From Schizochytrium sp. TIO01 (taxonomy: Eukaryota > Sar > Bigyra > Thraustochytrida > Thraustochytriidae), in assembly GCA_004764695.1 (NCBI GenBank), contig SMSO01000032.1:6220668-6284667 (forward strand): a stretch of DNA of 64,000 nt, given 5' to 3'. The notes beneath the pieces were generated by a model. It did no database searches and was not told the DNA's origin. It saw only the letters and a list, made by a program, of their open reading frames with translations. A program made the translations under genes and the position numbers. Shown here one piece after another: positions 1-11,414 of this stretch; within the stretch, counting starts at the first letter, position 1, and each line of letters begins with the position of its first letter.

Positions 1-309
1 CATGTTGTTAGTTTCGCATTGCTCTTCTGAGAGCACCTCTTCGTCACAAATCTTGGCCATATTAATACAAACGCATTCATCTTCATCTCCATTACTATTG
101 TCATCTTCATTGCTTTGATTGCTGTTTAAAGTTTCTACATGTGGCAGTATGACTCCAGTACTAACTATGGATGAAGTGCTCAGTGTCACCAGATTTTCGT
201 TATAATCATCATATCTGTTTTGGTTCTGGTTAACATCCGTCGATGCGTAGTGGAGCTCAATGTTCCCCGGTACAACTTCGTTGCCTGATAGCGAATGCCG
301 GCGCCCCAT
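1..309 (-). CDS. Unrecognised acidic, Asn/Ser-rich protein, N-terminal part (continues off left edge)
   Basis: Reading the minus strand from an ATG at 309, the frame stays open for 103 codons to the first base of the window, so the C-terminus lies outside. An in-frame TGA at 316-318, just upstream, supports this ATG as the start. The protein begins MGRRHSLSGNEV; the RRHS stretch would suit a basophilic kinase site. It then becomes polar and acidic, with an Asn-Gln run (NQNQNR) and an Asp/Glu/Asn stretch around residues 63-78, followed by a Cys-containing acidic segment (CVCINMAKICDEE). Codon choice and composition look coding, and no repeat explains the open frame. I see no domain and do not recognise the family. 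The 250 bases upstream (310-560) are GC-richer and could be the 5' leader. It could also be an exon of a longer spliced gene. Confidence 0.6.
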   Translation of the reverse strand, partial: MGRRHSLSGNEVVPGNIELHYASTDVNQNQNRYDDYNENLVTLSTSSIVSTGVILPHVETLNSNQSNEDDNSNGDEDECVCINMAKICDEEVLSEEQCETNNM

Positions 310-2561
310 GCCGCCTCAGCGCGCTGTCTTTCCTAGTACAGGCGGCTCTAATGTGCAGTGCCCTAAAGAGAGCGCCTTTAGAAAGTGCCTCAGAAAGCTT
401 GAACCGACGAAAAAGGGAGCGAAGAAAACACCTCTCCAAGATGAAGGATGCTCAGGAAAGAGACGCCTCTCTCCCTGGAACCGGCCTTTCTCAGCAAGGT
501 CTCTGCGCGAGTACCGACGCCTCCCCCGGCTAGCTTGGCGTTGCGAACTCAATGCAGAGATGCTGGTCTATGTCCAGCTTGATGTTCTTTCCGAGCATGT
601 GCATTGTCTCTGGAAATTGGGTAAATCATATTCTTCCCAATTCTATTCCACAACTACGATGACATAATATATCCTATATATGACGTAGTATGTCCTATTG
701 CCAAGGCGAAAGCTCTAAAAGAGAGTCTCTTACATAGACCCTATAATAAACCTTATATACTTAACATGGTTGCGCACGTGCTCTTTCTTTCCTTTCATTT
801 GTCATTACTTTTCTCTTTTCTATTTCTTTCTGCTTTAGTGTTAGAAAAGTGATTAAGACTGTTAGTAGTCTCAATCAGCTCTTGAGGACAGAAAACTTGG
901 CAACGAACTAGCTCCATTCTCTTGGATTGCATCTCCAAGACTTGCGAGTCATAAGCGCTGAAGCTTTAGACATGCCGAGGAAGTTGGTATTTGCGTATAT
1001 GCAAGTGGCGTTTAGTTATTCGTGGTTTGTTTGGCGCAGAGGGCTGGGGCGCTTCTAGGGTTGGTGGGCACTTTGGCAAATAAAAGAAGGGCATACAGGC
1101 GCGTGCGGGTACAGAGTGACCAGGAAACTCGTAGGGTATTTTCTATGTATATGTATAGCAGGTAGCATGTACCTGTAAGCCTTCCGTGATGAGGATGCAT
1201 GAGGGGTTTCCATAAGCTAACATGTTCTGTGTCAAAGGAGATGTTGACATTGGTGAGTGCATATATAGTTTAAGAGATGTCACAAAGTCCTGCTTTCAGA
1301 CGACAAGGAGGCGAGAATTTCACTTTTGAACTAGTTTCAATACAGTATTTTCTGGTGTTTAGGACAGAATAGAAGTTGTTCGTGGGCGTTTCAGGCAAAT
1401 GGTCACATTGCAAAAGTAGAATAATCAGTTCAATGAAAATAAGGGGGTGTCATAAAATAGAGTACGTATGTGCTGGCTTGGATATTTGCTAGCTGGCCGG
1501 CAGGCGAGCTGATCATGAATAGGTAACAAACCCAGGCTGAGGCTGAGGGAGTGCGAGAGGCAGATTACTCTCGCTTTGTCGAGGTGGTCCGTTATAGTTT
1601 AATGGTTTGATTTGATTGATAATTTTTTCTTCCTTCTCTCAAAGTTGGGAGGGAGGCGCATTGTTGATGGATGAATAGATTGATTGAATAAATGATTCGA
1701 TAATGGAATCTGTCGGTAAGAAGTTATAAGATCTCCAGAAGCATACACAGCCTTTGAGGATCTTGATGTTTCATAATTTGCCAGCATCCTTATGCTCCGT
1801 GGGTTAGGACCATTTGCTTATGATCTTTGAGGAACTTTACTGCAGAATTTGTAAAGACCGAGGAATCAGATCCTTTTGTCAAGGTTGTGTTTCCTACGCT
1901 TTCGCATTGCTGTTGGATTGAGTTCCTTTAGCAATCTCAAAATAAGCCAGGCAGGTCGTGTTTGTAATCTATTGACGCATACAGGTTGCAAGAGTTGCAA
2001 AGCCCCACTGAACAACCCATTCCCGTATCAAAAGGAGGTCAAATATATATAGATTCGGCGGTCTAGATTTGATGATTTATTGTCGAATCTGTTTTCGCGC
2101 CTGTAGTCAGAAACAGAGAACTAGTTCAGATGCTTGAGTACATCAGCCAGAATGTAATTTCGAACTCTTAGAAGAAACCTATGCAGTGAATTTGATAAAA
2201 ACGATCTTCGTAGCGATGGTCATAAAGGGTGATGAATGTTCACTCATCATCCTAATATGTTTTGCTTTGCTTTTATTGTCTGGTTCTAGACGGCGAGGCC
2301 CCTGTGGCACCTGCTGCAACATGTCCCATTCTATTATGCACGTGTGCAGGAAGAAAACGCTATCAATTTCATGCTCCACGCGAATGGGGAGGGAAGAAGT
2401 CCCCCACCAACCAGCAGTGCTTTGCTTTTTTTTGTTTTTTTGTGGGGGGGAGGAGCCCAAGCATCGTGTACCTTAATTCAGTCATTTACGAATCATTTGC
2501 CTGGATGATATGTGATTCGAGATACATGAAAGCGCGCAAGTTTTGATCTTAATCAGATCTC
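310..2561. other. Intergenic, no supported gene
   Basis: Only short, poorly coding ORFs are present. The first 250 bases are GC-richer and adjoin the start of the left-edge gene. The rest is AT-rich with scattered homopolymers (T-rich then G-run near 2424-2450). I see no tRNA, no mobile element and no convincing exon. The last 100 bases adjoin the 3' end of the Zn2Cys6 gene. Confidence 0.5.
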
Positions 2562-4046
2562 TCATGGCTGGTCGTGAGAGTCCTTGGTGTGTGGGAACGT
2601 AATATCTTCGGTGAGGTGGCCAAAGGAATTAAGGACTTGGTCAGCATCAAAATCAAAGAGCTGGTCAGGCCAGGGCGAGTTCGACTGGTTGTGGCTACCA
2701 GCATTGCTGTTGTAGTTGATTCGGGTATCAGGGATGTCCTGCTGTTGTACGTGTTGTTGAGTGTGCTGCTGTTCATGCTCCTGGTGGTGAGGTGGAAGGG
2801 GCGGGGAGTCCTGGGGTCCATGAGGCGGGGGTGGTGGCGCATGGGCAAGAGAACGTGAAAGGTCAGATGTAGGGTCACGAAGAACAAGGCTCGGACCTTC
2901 TGACTTAAGAAGTCTGAAGTTTCTGAATTGAACGTTATGCAAGTAGCGAAGAGGCGCAACAATACCAACGTCGTGCTGCACAACGTCTGCAAGCCACTGG
3001 CGGCCGTAGCGGTCACGCACGAGGATATCACCCAGGCTAAAGTGTGAATGCCACATTTCCTCGCGGCCTTGGGCATCAATAACCATCTGTGTGACCATTG
3101 TAGACCGCATACAGCTGGTTGTGAATCGGATACGGTCATGGACACGCTCAACGATGACAGGGTACAGTTTGTAGTTGCCTTCGTTGGACAGTGGGGCAGC
3201 GGCCTCTGCTTCGGACATGAAGAATTTCGCAAAACTAGCTCCGAGCGCTGGCAGTCTACGACCTTCACGGATCTCCACGCGGTAGCACACAGGTCCGAAT
3301 TCGCCTGGGTGGTCTCCTGCTCGAACGTCAACTGAAGAAAGTCCTGTTGCTGACTGGAATACGGCTCTGGCGTTTGGGGAGAATTCTCTATGGGGATCTC
3401 TCTTGGGTGACTCAAAGTTCATCTTTCGGAATCCCTGTGAGATCGCCAAGGTTGTTGCAGCATGGATTACGCTCACTGAGTGATCTGCGCGGGCCATGGC
3501 AATTTGAGTACGAATGAACCAATAGAGCGGCCTTGGGTGGCCCTTGTCAAAACCTAATTCTCTACAGATGTTCAAGAGAGCTGCTGCTGCTTGATACTGC
3601 TCTGCCGAGTTTGCACGTGGCTGGAAGGCGTGGCAGCAGGTCCACGCCTCCAAATTGCGGAGTTCTGTAAGGCTGTGTTTGCTGGCACCAAGCTGAAGTT
3701 CGAGATCCTTACCACTGCCACGAAGTCCTCCCGAGCCATCGTCAGATCGGCGCATTTTAAGGCGCTCCGAGTGTTCTGCGAGAGGACGTCCACGCTTACC
3801 AGGCACTCGGGGCACACACAAGAGCCCCAATCGAACGCACCGAGCGCAGGCTTCGCCACTCGCAGGTGCGCGACATTTCACATGAGACCTGAAGCACGCA
3901 GCACATGCGGCACCCGTAGCTCCAGACGTTCCTGAGCTGTTGTTGGCATTCGCAGAATTACTGGAGTTGGCATTGCTGGAATTGACATTCGAGCTGTTCG
4001 AATTCGCAGGGCTTGATTGCGACGATGGAGAGGCCGTCTGGGCCAT
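2562..4046 (-). CDS. Zn2Cys6 binuclear-cluster transcription factor
   Basis: A single-exon 494-residue protein with an ATG at 4046. Residues 6-42 are a Ser/Asn/Ala low-complexity leader. Residues 48-77 hold six cysteines (C48, C51, C58, C67, C70, C77) spaced C-x2-C-x6-C-x8-C-x2-C-x6-C, the classic Zn2Cys6 (Gal4-type) DNA-binding cluster, followed by the basic patch GKRGRP. In this family the cluster binds two zinc ions and contacts CGG-type half sites, so a nuclear transcription factor is the expected role. Residues of about 130-390 are folded-looking, with no family I can name; a PAS-like fold, as in fungal ERT1/AcuK-type regulators, is a guess. Residues of about 400-445 are Pro/His/Gln rich. 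The C-terminus has an acidic-hydrophobic patch (DQLFDFDADQVLNSF) that could be an activation region. Its targets cannot be read from sequence. Confidence 0.85.
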   Translation of the reverse strand: MAQTASPSSQSSPANSNSSNVNSSNANSSNSANANNSSGTSGATGAACAACFRSHVKCRAPASGEACARCVRLGLLCVPRVPGKRGRPLAEHSERLKMRRSDDGSGGLRGSGKDLELQLGASKHSLTELRNLEAWTCCHAFQPRANSAEQYQAAAALLNICRELGFDKGHPRPLYWFIRTQIAMARADHSVSVIHAATTLAISQGFRKMNFESPKRDPHREFSPNARAVFQSATGLSSVDVRAGDHPGEFGPVCYRVEIREGRRLPALGASFAKFFMSEAEAAAPLSNEGNYKLYPVIVERVHDRIRFTTSCMRSTMVTQMVIDAQGREEMWHSHFSLGDILVRDRYGRQWLADVVQHDVGIVAPLRYLHNVQFRNFRLLKSEGPSLVLRDPTSDLSRSLAHAPPPPPHGPQDSPPLPPHHQEHEQQHTQQHVQQQDIPDTRINYNSNAGSHNQSNSPWPDQLFDFDADQVLNSFGHLTEDITFPHTKDSHDQP

Positions 4047-5979
4047 TTTAAATGGGTTCTGTACGATCCAAGACTTAGACAGACGAAATGCAACAGTGGG
4101 CTATCGTCGGGATTTGTTGATTGCTTCTAGCAGATAAGCTTGGGGTTTTCGATGTAGCTTTTCGATGGGTTCTGATGTGTAATCTGGTTTAATCTTGAAG
4201 CGGTCTTTGTTTTGTTTGTCTGTACTTTCTTGACCAACCTTCTGTCTGAGCTCTTCGACCGATAAGTGAAACTCAATTATGGCTCTTCAGGGTGACTGCA
4301 AGGCGTACACGATTGTGTCTTGCCTTGTCGGGGTGTTGACGAGAACACGAGAAACTCTAAAGGTATGTGCAAGCACGCCACTCGATGAAGCCACGATAAG
4401 TGAGGGATTGGACTGGGATGCTCAAGCGATGTGACAAGGCGATCCTAGGCGCACGACGGACTACGTCGAGTATATTCCTGGTCCGGGGTCTCACGAAGAG
4501 GCCTATGAAAGGCACAGCGGTCGGTGCCGCGGTTGCGGAAGACGCGGCAGGAGAGGACCGGGCGAGCGCGGGGAAGGCTGGAAAAATGTTTCTGTTCTGG
4601 TGTCTTTTGGGTTGTTGGCTGTCTGACTCAGAGTGAGTGAACGAGAATGAATGAACAAATAAAACTTTATACATCTACCAGAAACTTTAAAAACAAATTG
4701 GTTTTCATTTTTTAATAGCTTTAAAAGTTATCTTTAAAAGGTAAAAAAGCATCTTCCCTTTCTTTTTCGCTTCGCGTGAAAGAGAGATATTGCAAAAGAG
4801 CGGGGTCAAATAAACTCCCTTTTGATTTTCAATTAAAAAATAGATAAAGTAGAATGACAACATTATTAAAAAAAAAAAAAAAAAACTTATTTAAAAAAAA
4901 ACTGTCTACTTATTATAACTTCCACTCAACTTTCGGCTCAATATAGTGAAGTTTAGTTTGAAGAAGAATTATGGAATCAGTGCGCAAAAGAGCAGCCTGA
5001 GACGTACCCAACCTTCTACCCGACTAAATCAAGCATCAAGCACACAGTAGAGGAGGCAGTGACGAAACATCGACCGGCTGACGATGTGGCTGAAGCTTTC
5101 TGTAGTATAGTTGTATAGATAGGCAGGTCATAGACAGATCGATAGACCCGGAGTCTTTTCCGTAGGAGGTACTTTATTCTTACTTTCGTTTCCAAAGAGC
5201 GAAAATCATCATTCTTGTCTTAAATTAAAAATTGAATCCGTCTATAACAGTGCCGAGCGTCTTAAGCGTGTTTTTTATTTGTTTATTTGTTTATTGATAA
5301 AAATAAAAAGTATAGCCTGTGCTACTACAGAAAAACGAGAGAAGGCGTGCTTGCGTGCCTGTCAAGGGGAAATGAAATGGTTTCTGAAAAGGAAACTACT
5401 GCTGAGCAAAGTGGGGTAGTTCCCTTTTCGCTTTGAGACCAAGGCGGATTCAGATTCGCTTGCTTTCGTTGTGTTATCATAACAAGGTACCTACTACGGC
5501 AGCGCCATGCTTTGTGTGGTAGGTACCTACTACACGTTCTGAAGTCTTTGCGCTGGTTGTCGTTTTGACGATGATGGTTTATCATCTTTTTTAGTTAAAT
5601 CATTTAAATTAATATAAATAATATAAATAAATAAATAAGAATTATTATCATAGTGAACATGATGAAACTTTTTAGGAGAAAAAAATACATGTTCTTTAAC
5701 TAAAATACACTCAGGGAGTTGATCATCTGAAATTAATAGGTTTCTCACTGCTCCGCTACCTATGGGAGCTTGCACTCTTTCCCACGTCTAGGACCTAAGT
5801 GGAACCTTGGTTGCTATTTAATAGCTTCTGTTGGTATGAGTTATGTTCGTGGAGCGATTAAGTCATCTTTCACGTACGCACCTACTTACTTTTGTTTTTA
5901 TTTTTGTTTAAATCAAAGCTTTTAATGTAAATGGCAGAAACCTAAACAAATAAATTAAAAAAGACTGGAAAACTTCTAC
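4047..5979. other. Intergenic, AT-rich; short poly-A and a repeated 12-mer
   Basis: No ORF here is convincing. A poly-A run lies near 4868-4886. The 12-mer GGTACCTACTAC occurs twice in direct orientation (5486-5497 and 5522-5533); the second copy sits in a palindrome GTAGGTACCTAC. Related TACCTAC/GTAGGTA motifs recur near 13690, 29720, 35110, 40370 and 52490. The 4047-4350 part would be the promoter of the Zn2Cys6 gene. Confidence 0.4.
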
Positions 5980-6222
5980 CTAGCCACCTATCGCAGAGTT
6001 AATGATTATTATATGGTCATGGCTCCTCTTGGCGACTATTTCTGAGAGATAGATCGTAGACAGCCGCCGTACTACGAGTATGATCATAAGTTCAACTCTG
6101 CTTCTTTCCCCATCTCTCAAAACGCGACCCATGAGCATTTTGAGAACCTCCTCTTCCGCTCCTTCGACTGCTTCTAACTTATTCTTTCCATAGACAGGTC
6201 GGAAACCTTCCACGAGTAGAAA
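5980..6222 (-). CDS. Candidate terminal exon of an unrecognised gene
   Basis: On the minus strand an acceptor-like GTTGTTAG is followed immediately by 81 in-frame codons (243 bases, ending in TAG at 5980). The translation is charged and non-repetitive (for example VEGFRPVYGKNKLEAVEGAE, later RVLRDGERSRVE and a C-terminal HDHIIIINSAIGG) and looks like real protein. I do not recognise it. No matching upstream exon was fixed, and the region just upstream (6258-6426) is a simple repeat, so a large intron or a pseudogene fragment are both possible. Only composition and the splice-like boundary support it. Confidence 0.25.
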   Translation of the reverse strand, partial: FLLVEGFRPVYGKNKLEAVEGAEEEVLKMLMGRVLRDGERSRVELMIILVVRRLSTIYLSEIVAKRSHDHIIIINSAIGG

Positions 6223-6257
6223 CTAACAACACACTGAATGAACAAACAGTATACAAA

Positions 6258-6426
6258 CAATCAATCGATCAATGAATGAATCAATCAATGAATCAATCAA
6301 TCAATGAATCAATCAATCAATGAATCAATGAATCAATCAATAATCAATGGACCAATCGATCAATAGTTCAATGGTTCAATCGATCAATTGATCAATTGAT
6401 CAATCAATCAAAATCAATCAATCAGT
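6258..6426. repeat. Imperfect (AATC)n tract
   Basis: About 170 bases of interspersed AATC/AATG/ATCG tetramers with many GAATCAATCAATC units. It decays towards both ends and is not coding. Confidence 0.85.
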
Positions 6427-6463
6427 CATCCATGAAGCAGGTCTGGAACTCTCTTCTTCCTAG

Positions 6464-7401
6464 TTACCAGAGCTAGCAAAACAGAGCGAACAGAGCAAGC
6501 AAAAGCAAACACAAAGTGCATCTAGCAACCAAAAGGCGGAAGCGGCAGCACCCACGAGAACACATGGTAAAGAACGAAACGTGCACACTACAATAAATAC
6601 AAGTATCGTGACGGGGCTACGCTTCGGGGACCTGAACTTGAGTCCGATAATTCTTTTCCGCTTTGCAGCTCTGCTCTCACAAGCAAGCAAACTAAATGAG
6701 AACCATTGCAGGTGCAGCACCTAGACATGCCGGAGACAACCAAAGCTGCTATCACCAATACTCGGCAGCCCCAGTACGAGGAGCTTCAACTCAAGAATGG
6801 TGAGCCTTCAGAATCCAGGCTGTTAGTTGCCTCAGGTCTCCAACCTGTAGAGGTCAGGGCTCTTGCAAAACTTGTATGTGGCCTTTCGAGGGCCGACAGA
6901 GAGATGAGAGGATTGGCCCCATTAAGGGTAGTACGCACTCATTCACTCATTCATCAGTTTGTGTATTGTGTTGATTCACCCGCTCACTAGTAGCTTGCTT
7001 GATTGATGGGATAATGAACCAACCCGTTTGAGATCTGATGTGACAGCTGTCAATTCAAGGTACTGACTTCTCGATGGTTATCTTTGCGATGCAGACGAAG
7101 TAGGAGAGATGCGTGAACGCAGATTTTCATAGCTCGTTCTACTCAACCTTCAAATGATCTTGAAATCTGAAAAGAGCGCATCTTCTAGCGAAAGCTTTAA
7201 ATAGGCCACTTTAGTCAGCCTGCTGTAAAGATGAGTGCGCTTGATCTTGAGTTTCTAGTGCCTAGCTTCTTCTTCACTTACGAGTTGCCAATACAGGTCA
7301 ACAGAGTGAAGATGCTCTTCATTTTGTTTGAGAGCGAGCATATGAATTTCAATAGATTGCAATGGACGCAGTGGATGTTGTCCGAATTGATTGGAACTCC
7401 C
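6464..7401 (+). CDS. Candidate exons of an intron-rich gene, product unknown
   Basis: Three open blocks with good splice signals suggest a spliced plus-strand gene. Block 1 starts after a strong pyrimidine-rich acceptor (CTCTTCTTCCTAG, ending 6463) and stays open for about 85 codons (start LPELAKQSEQSKQKQ, later TGLRFGDLNLSPIILFRFAA). Block 2 follows ATTGCAG at 6711 and runs to a GTATGT donor at 6874 (162 bases) or GTAGTA at 6928 (216 bases); both are multiples of three, and it includes SGLQPVEVRALAKL. Block 3 (7297-7401, 105 bases) lies between AATACAG and GTCAGT and encodes NRVKMLFILFESEHM...LQWTQWM. Blocks 2 and 3 faintly resemble helices of degenerate EF-hand (calcineurin B/CBL-type) proteins; this is a guess. 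Blocks 1 and 2 are in different frames, so the joins are not resolved and no start codon was fixed. Further exons may lie downstream. Confidence 0.3.
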
Positions 7402-10400
7402 GTCAGTGATCTATTTCTCTATTAAACCCGTTTCTAAGTTCAATCTGTTCGAAGGTGTTCGACGGTGATCTCCTCAGGTTTTTCCCAGTTCGTTAATCAA
7501 TCGTGGTACCTGCCTACCTAGTTTTTATTCTTACGTTCTTCTAATCATAGATCCACAATATACAAACACTTAGATTCTTTTTTTTTTTTTTTTTTTTTTC
7601 AATTTATGAAGAAGAATTTTTTAAAGAAGCTTTTCTTCTTTAAAAGTTGATTTTCCGATTTATTTTATTTTATTTGTTGGTGAATGAAAAGAAAGAATAA
7701 TTTATTTCTAAATAAAATACACGATTATAGAGTGCGTATGCCGCCAGCAGCCTAAGTGTGGTTGGTCACTAACAATCACAAGCGAAGCAAAGTACGTTGA
7801 GAGAAAGGCAGGTGAGCACGCAAGTTTCGCACGAAATCATGCGAGCTCTGCACAATAGACTGCCACCGCTGTGCAGCGCTGACGATGACGACTGGTGAAT
7901 TGGATGTGCGAACGACGCCGTCCAACTTCATCGAGAAGTCTCGTAGCTCACTCACCTCTTTCCACTTTCATCTCTCTCCAACTGATACTGCCTAGGAAGT
8001 AATAATGTTTATCCTAATTTTCACTTTTAAAACTCTGTCGTTCTGCTCGTCCCATGTTTGTCACATGAGAGTTAGTTAGTTGTTACACGTTCGATTGATT
8101 GAACAGTTGATCGCTGAGAAACCTGTGTCTCTTATGCCCACGGTCGAATGCTATTGTAATTCTATCTTCGATTTTGCCGCTAAGGAATTAGGAATAAGTC
8201 GCACTTAGCACCTACAAGGTAATTGCTTGTTTGTCAATCACAGCATCATCGATTCGCCTCAGTGGAGAAAGTTGAGCATCAGTGCGGCTAAGCAGGTGCT
8301 AATTCTATTTCGACTTGGAATTATGATTGCAGAAGCAGTAGCCTACAGCAGCAGTAAGTTTCGGAACTATTGTGATCGTATACTATGCTTTCTACCTCTA
8401 CTACTTTGGGTTGGAGCGAATTAATGGACCGCTCATTAGCACTGCAACTAGGTACAAGTGTCTTGGTGCGGCGCTTTCACACATCCGTCACTTAGGTTTT
8501 GACTTGAAAAGCTTGGTTCTCACTTGAGCATTTGCTCCCAAGCGCACTCCCCCTTCAGGCTGCGAGGCCATGTGAACAGTCCAGGCGGGGTGAATTGTTT
8601 GAAGGTACGATTATGGCAGTGGTATAGGTTTGCTGCAAACGCAAGTGATGAATCATCTTCTTACTAGCTTGGAATCCCGTGCAAACCTTTGCGAATGTCA
8701 GATCTCCTCACCGACAAACGAAGACTCAAGGGTATCATCTAGGGCTGCGGAAGGCTTATCTTTCAGCTGAAGCAGTTGCATTGCTTTAATCAACATTTAG
8801 CACATCCAAGTGAGCATAAAATGGTTAGAATATTGCTGACGAATACGGCGGGTGCTGATTCTGTTAAATTTAGATTCTTTGTCGAGTTGCATTCTAAAAC
8901 ATGTACTGTGCAACCAGATCAGTTCAACATATGCACATCTGCTACAGCTTCAGCATAAAGTAATCCTTTTAATAATAGAAAGACCCTTGGATCTTGGGAA
9001 GGACGCCTAACTTTCAATCATATTGCCACCACTAGCAAACCGAACTCAGTCGGTTTGGGTGCGACATTGGCACTCCTTGTTAAAAATTGAGGCCTGGTAG
9101 GGTTAGTGCTGCTAGATTTTAGTGTTATTTGTGAAGAGGCTCAAAGTAAACACTGGCTCCATTTGTATGTAAATGTCCTAACTTACCTATCTCTTATATA
9201 GAGCTGGCGTCATAGCCGAAACAATTATTTCAACCTTCATCTTTACGTTTTATGAAATGCCCTACCAATAGGCAATGGTTAGCTGGCTAAGTAGAATATG
9301 CTTAGCTTTTCTAGCTGAATAGATTTTGCTTGTGTAACCAGACTTCCTGTGAAGAGAGATTTTATCCTGTACAACACAACACTCCTCATAGAAAATGTGC
9401 CAAATAATTAAAACCATACATCATATGGTTTTTGTGTAGAAGGAGAGGGAAATTAAGATGGTAGTCTTCTTGGTTCATATTCAGGCCCTCAAGTCCTCTC
9501 AAAATAAGTCAATAATGGATTGTATAGCCTGCAACATAGTAGATTTCAACCTTTTAAACAACAAACATTAGAAAACTTTCCATGAGAGGAGACGTCTTGT
9601 GGAAAATATGCTAGACAGAAAGGCAAGTATAAGAGGCGATATTTACTAATTTTCATATCCTATATCGACACTGCGAGATTGCAGTGCAAATTCATGCATC
9701 CAATCATTCAGTCGTCGCCACCATATGATGGCGAACATAGCAAGCTCCATTGGCAACAATGCATGCGCCTCAACGTTCGCCCTAATAGAATAGAGTATAT
9801 CCCCTTATGAATTGGGTGTGAGTTGCAAGAGTTTGGCCAGCAGACATTGGAGTGAATTGTGTTAAGCTTAGTTTGCACAGTTTCGATGTAAACAGTGTTG
9901 CTACTCTACGAGAACGTCTCCGACGTGTCTTGAAGCTGGCCAATTATTTATTAGCGCTGCACTTTTCCATGAGAAAACTGGATTTTGAACAGTAGTAAAG
10001 TTTTATCGTTCTTCAAAACGTTTTGAAGACGCGAATTGTTCAAAACGTTTTTTAGGTTTAAAATATTCAATCACTCTTAGGTTTTCTGATATTACAGCAT
10101 TATTAATTTATTAAGAAATAAAGAAATAAAGAAATAAACTTTTAAAAATGAAAAAACTCCGCAAAGTTAATCATGCTCCTTATATCATGAAAATATGGAA
10201 TAAAATACGCCCGCTTAAAAAGAAAAAGAAAACAACAAGAAAAGAAAACAACATAAAAGAATACATGAGATACACCTACACAGAAAAGTTTTAAAAAATT
10301 AATATTCGGAAGGATGCGAGTTTTCGCCAGTTTCGCGCTGGAAGAAGAAGGAAAGCAAAACCGATGGTGAACGAACCAGACCCACCCAGAAGAACGCCTT

Positions 10401-10904
10401 CCACGCCTTCCCCTTCGCTTCTGAACCCCTATAATAGAATAACTCCGCCTTGTAGCCTTCTGCAGCCAGTGTCTGCTCCTCGCCAGCACCCTGGCTATCT
10501 CCATCTATTCGTCTCTGGAGTGTAATCTCGAAAGCCAAGAGTGTTTTGCGCCTCCAAGGCCCGTGCTGAGGCGCCCTTGCTCGCATTTTAAAAGGCTGGC
10601 TACTGCGGGGAAGTGGGCACCAATATGGGGGAACCCGTAACAGCGCGCGGCACCCCGACAAACGACCCATCATAGGTGCTTTGCACCACAAAGATCTGAA
10701 GGCGCCATTCGTGCGAACCACAGAACAGCAGATCTTGCCACACCCTAAGCTTCGTCGGTAGAAGGTTTGGTTTATCTGCAGCTAGCTATCTCCATGAGAG
10801 AGGCGATTCAGTACTTCGCAGGTACTCTGTGGATTGTTTGCGGCGGGGTTCTTGAAATGACAGAATGTGGGTATATTTGGATTTGGACGAGCTTTGAATG
10901 GGCG
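7402..10904. other. Gene-poor AT-rich stretch, possible further exons
   Basis: No long ORF is present. A poly-T run lies near 7578-7600. A pyrimidine-rich acceptor (CTTATCTTTCAG, ending 8766) opens a 64-codon frame to a stop at 8958 (begins LKQLHCFNQHLAHPSEHK), possibly a terminal exon. A GTAAGT donor-like site lies near 8351. From 10300 to 10740 the DNA is GC-richer, with overlapping minus-strand ORFs that look non-coding. Nothing else is supported. Confidence 0.35.
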
Positions 10905-10912
10905 TATAAATA
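10905..10912 (+). promoter_or_regulatory. TATA box (TATAAATA)
   Basis: A perfect TATAAATA lies in a locally GC-richer stretch, about 134 bases upstream of the ATG of the small spliced candidate gene at 11039 and 46 bases before an earlier short ORF at 10951. Spacing suits a start of transcription near 10935. Supported by motif and position only. Confidence 0.4.
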
Positions 10913-11038
10913 CTACGCGCGAGTACTTTTATATTAAACAAGTACAAAAGATGACGATGGGCTTCTTCCGCGAGCTCGCAAGCACATCATCCGCGAGCAA
11001 TCGAATTATTTGCAAACTGCCTCTGTGAACAACTCAAA

Positions 11039-11414
11039 ATGAGAAATCTCCGTTCCGAGGTGACCAGTTTCCAAGAAGAAGCCACAGAAACGCAGCTATG
11101 GAAACAAACCAAAGTCTCGCTATTAAGTTATCAATGCATCCAAGTGGCATATGCCGTCATCTAAATCTTGCAATGATGATCAACGGGTTTGCTGTAAGTC
11201 TGAACACTATGTAGCTCTAAATGTATTACATTATCTCATTCTACCTGCTACGCAGGCAACCATCACAATTTCTAGCAGTTCCACTCCCAAATCATCATGG
11301 TCTCGAACTTCCGAGACGCTTCAGATGCAGCTGTGCTTTCCTTACTCACTGGTTCTTGTGTTGCTGGTCCTGTTTTCAACTGTCTTTCCTATTTCTAAAA
11401 TCCAATGGGGATAA
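11039..11414 (+). CDS. Candidate small spliced gene, single-pass membrane protein
   Basis: An ATG at 11039 opens 35 codons rich in Glu, Gln and Thr. A GTGGCA donor at 11144, or a stronger GTAAGT at 11194, pairs with the acceptor CTACGCAG ending at 11255. Exon 2 (11256-11414) is open in the matching phase and ends in TAA. Using 11144-11255 as the intron gives 87 residues: a polar N-terminal half, a Ser/Thr segment and one hydrophobic segment (SLVLVLLVLFSTVFPI) before a short tail. With the GTAAGT donor, a short protein from the ATG at 11173 (MMINGFA) would join the same exon 2, giving 59 residues. The TATA box at 10905 suits either. The family is not recognised, and an earlier ATG at 10951 in another frame counts against it. 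Confidence 0.25.
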
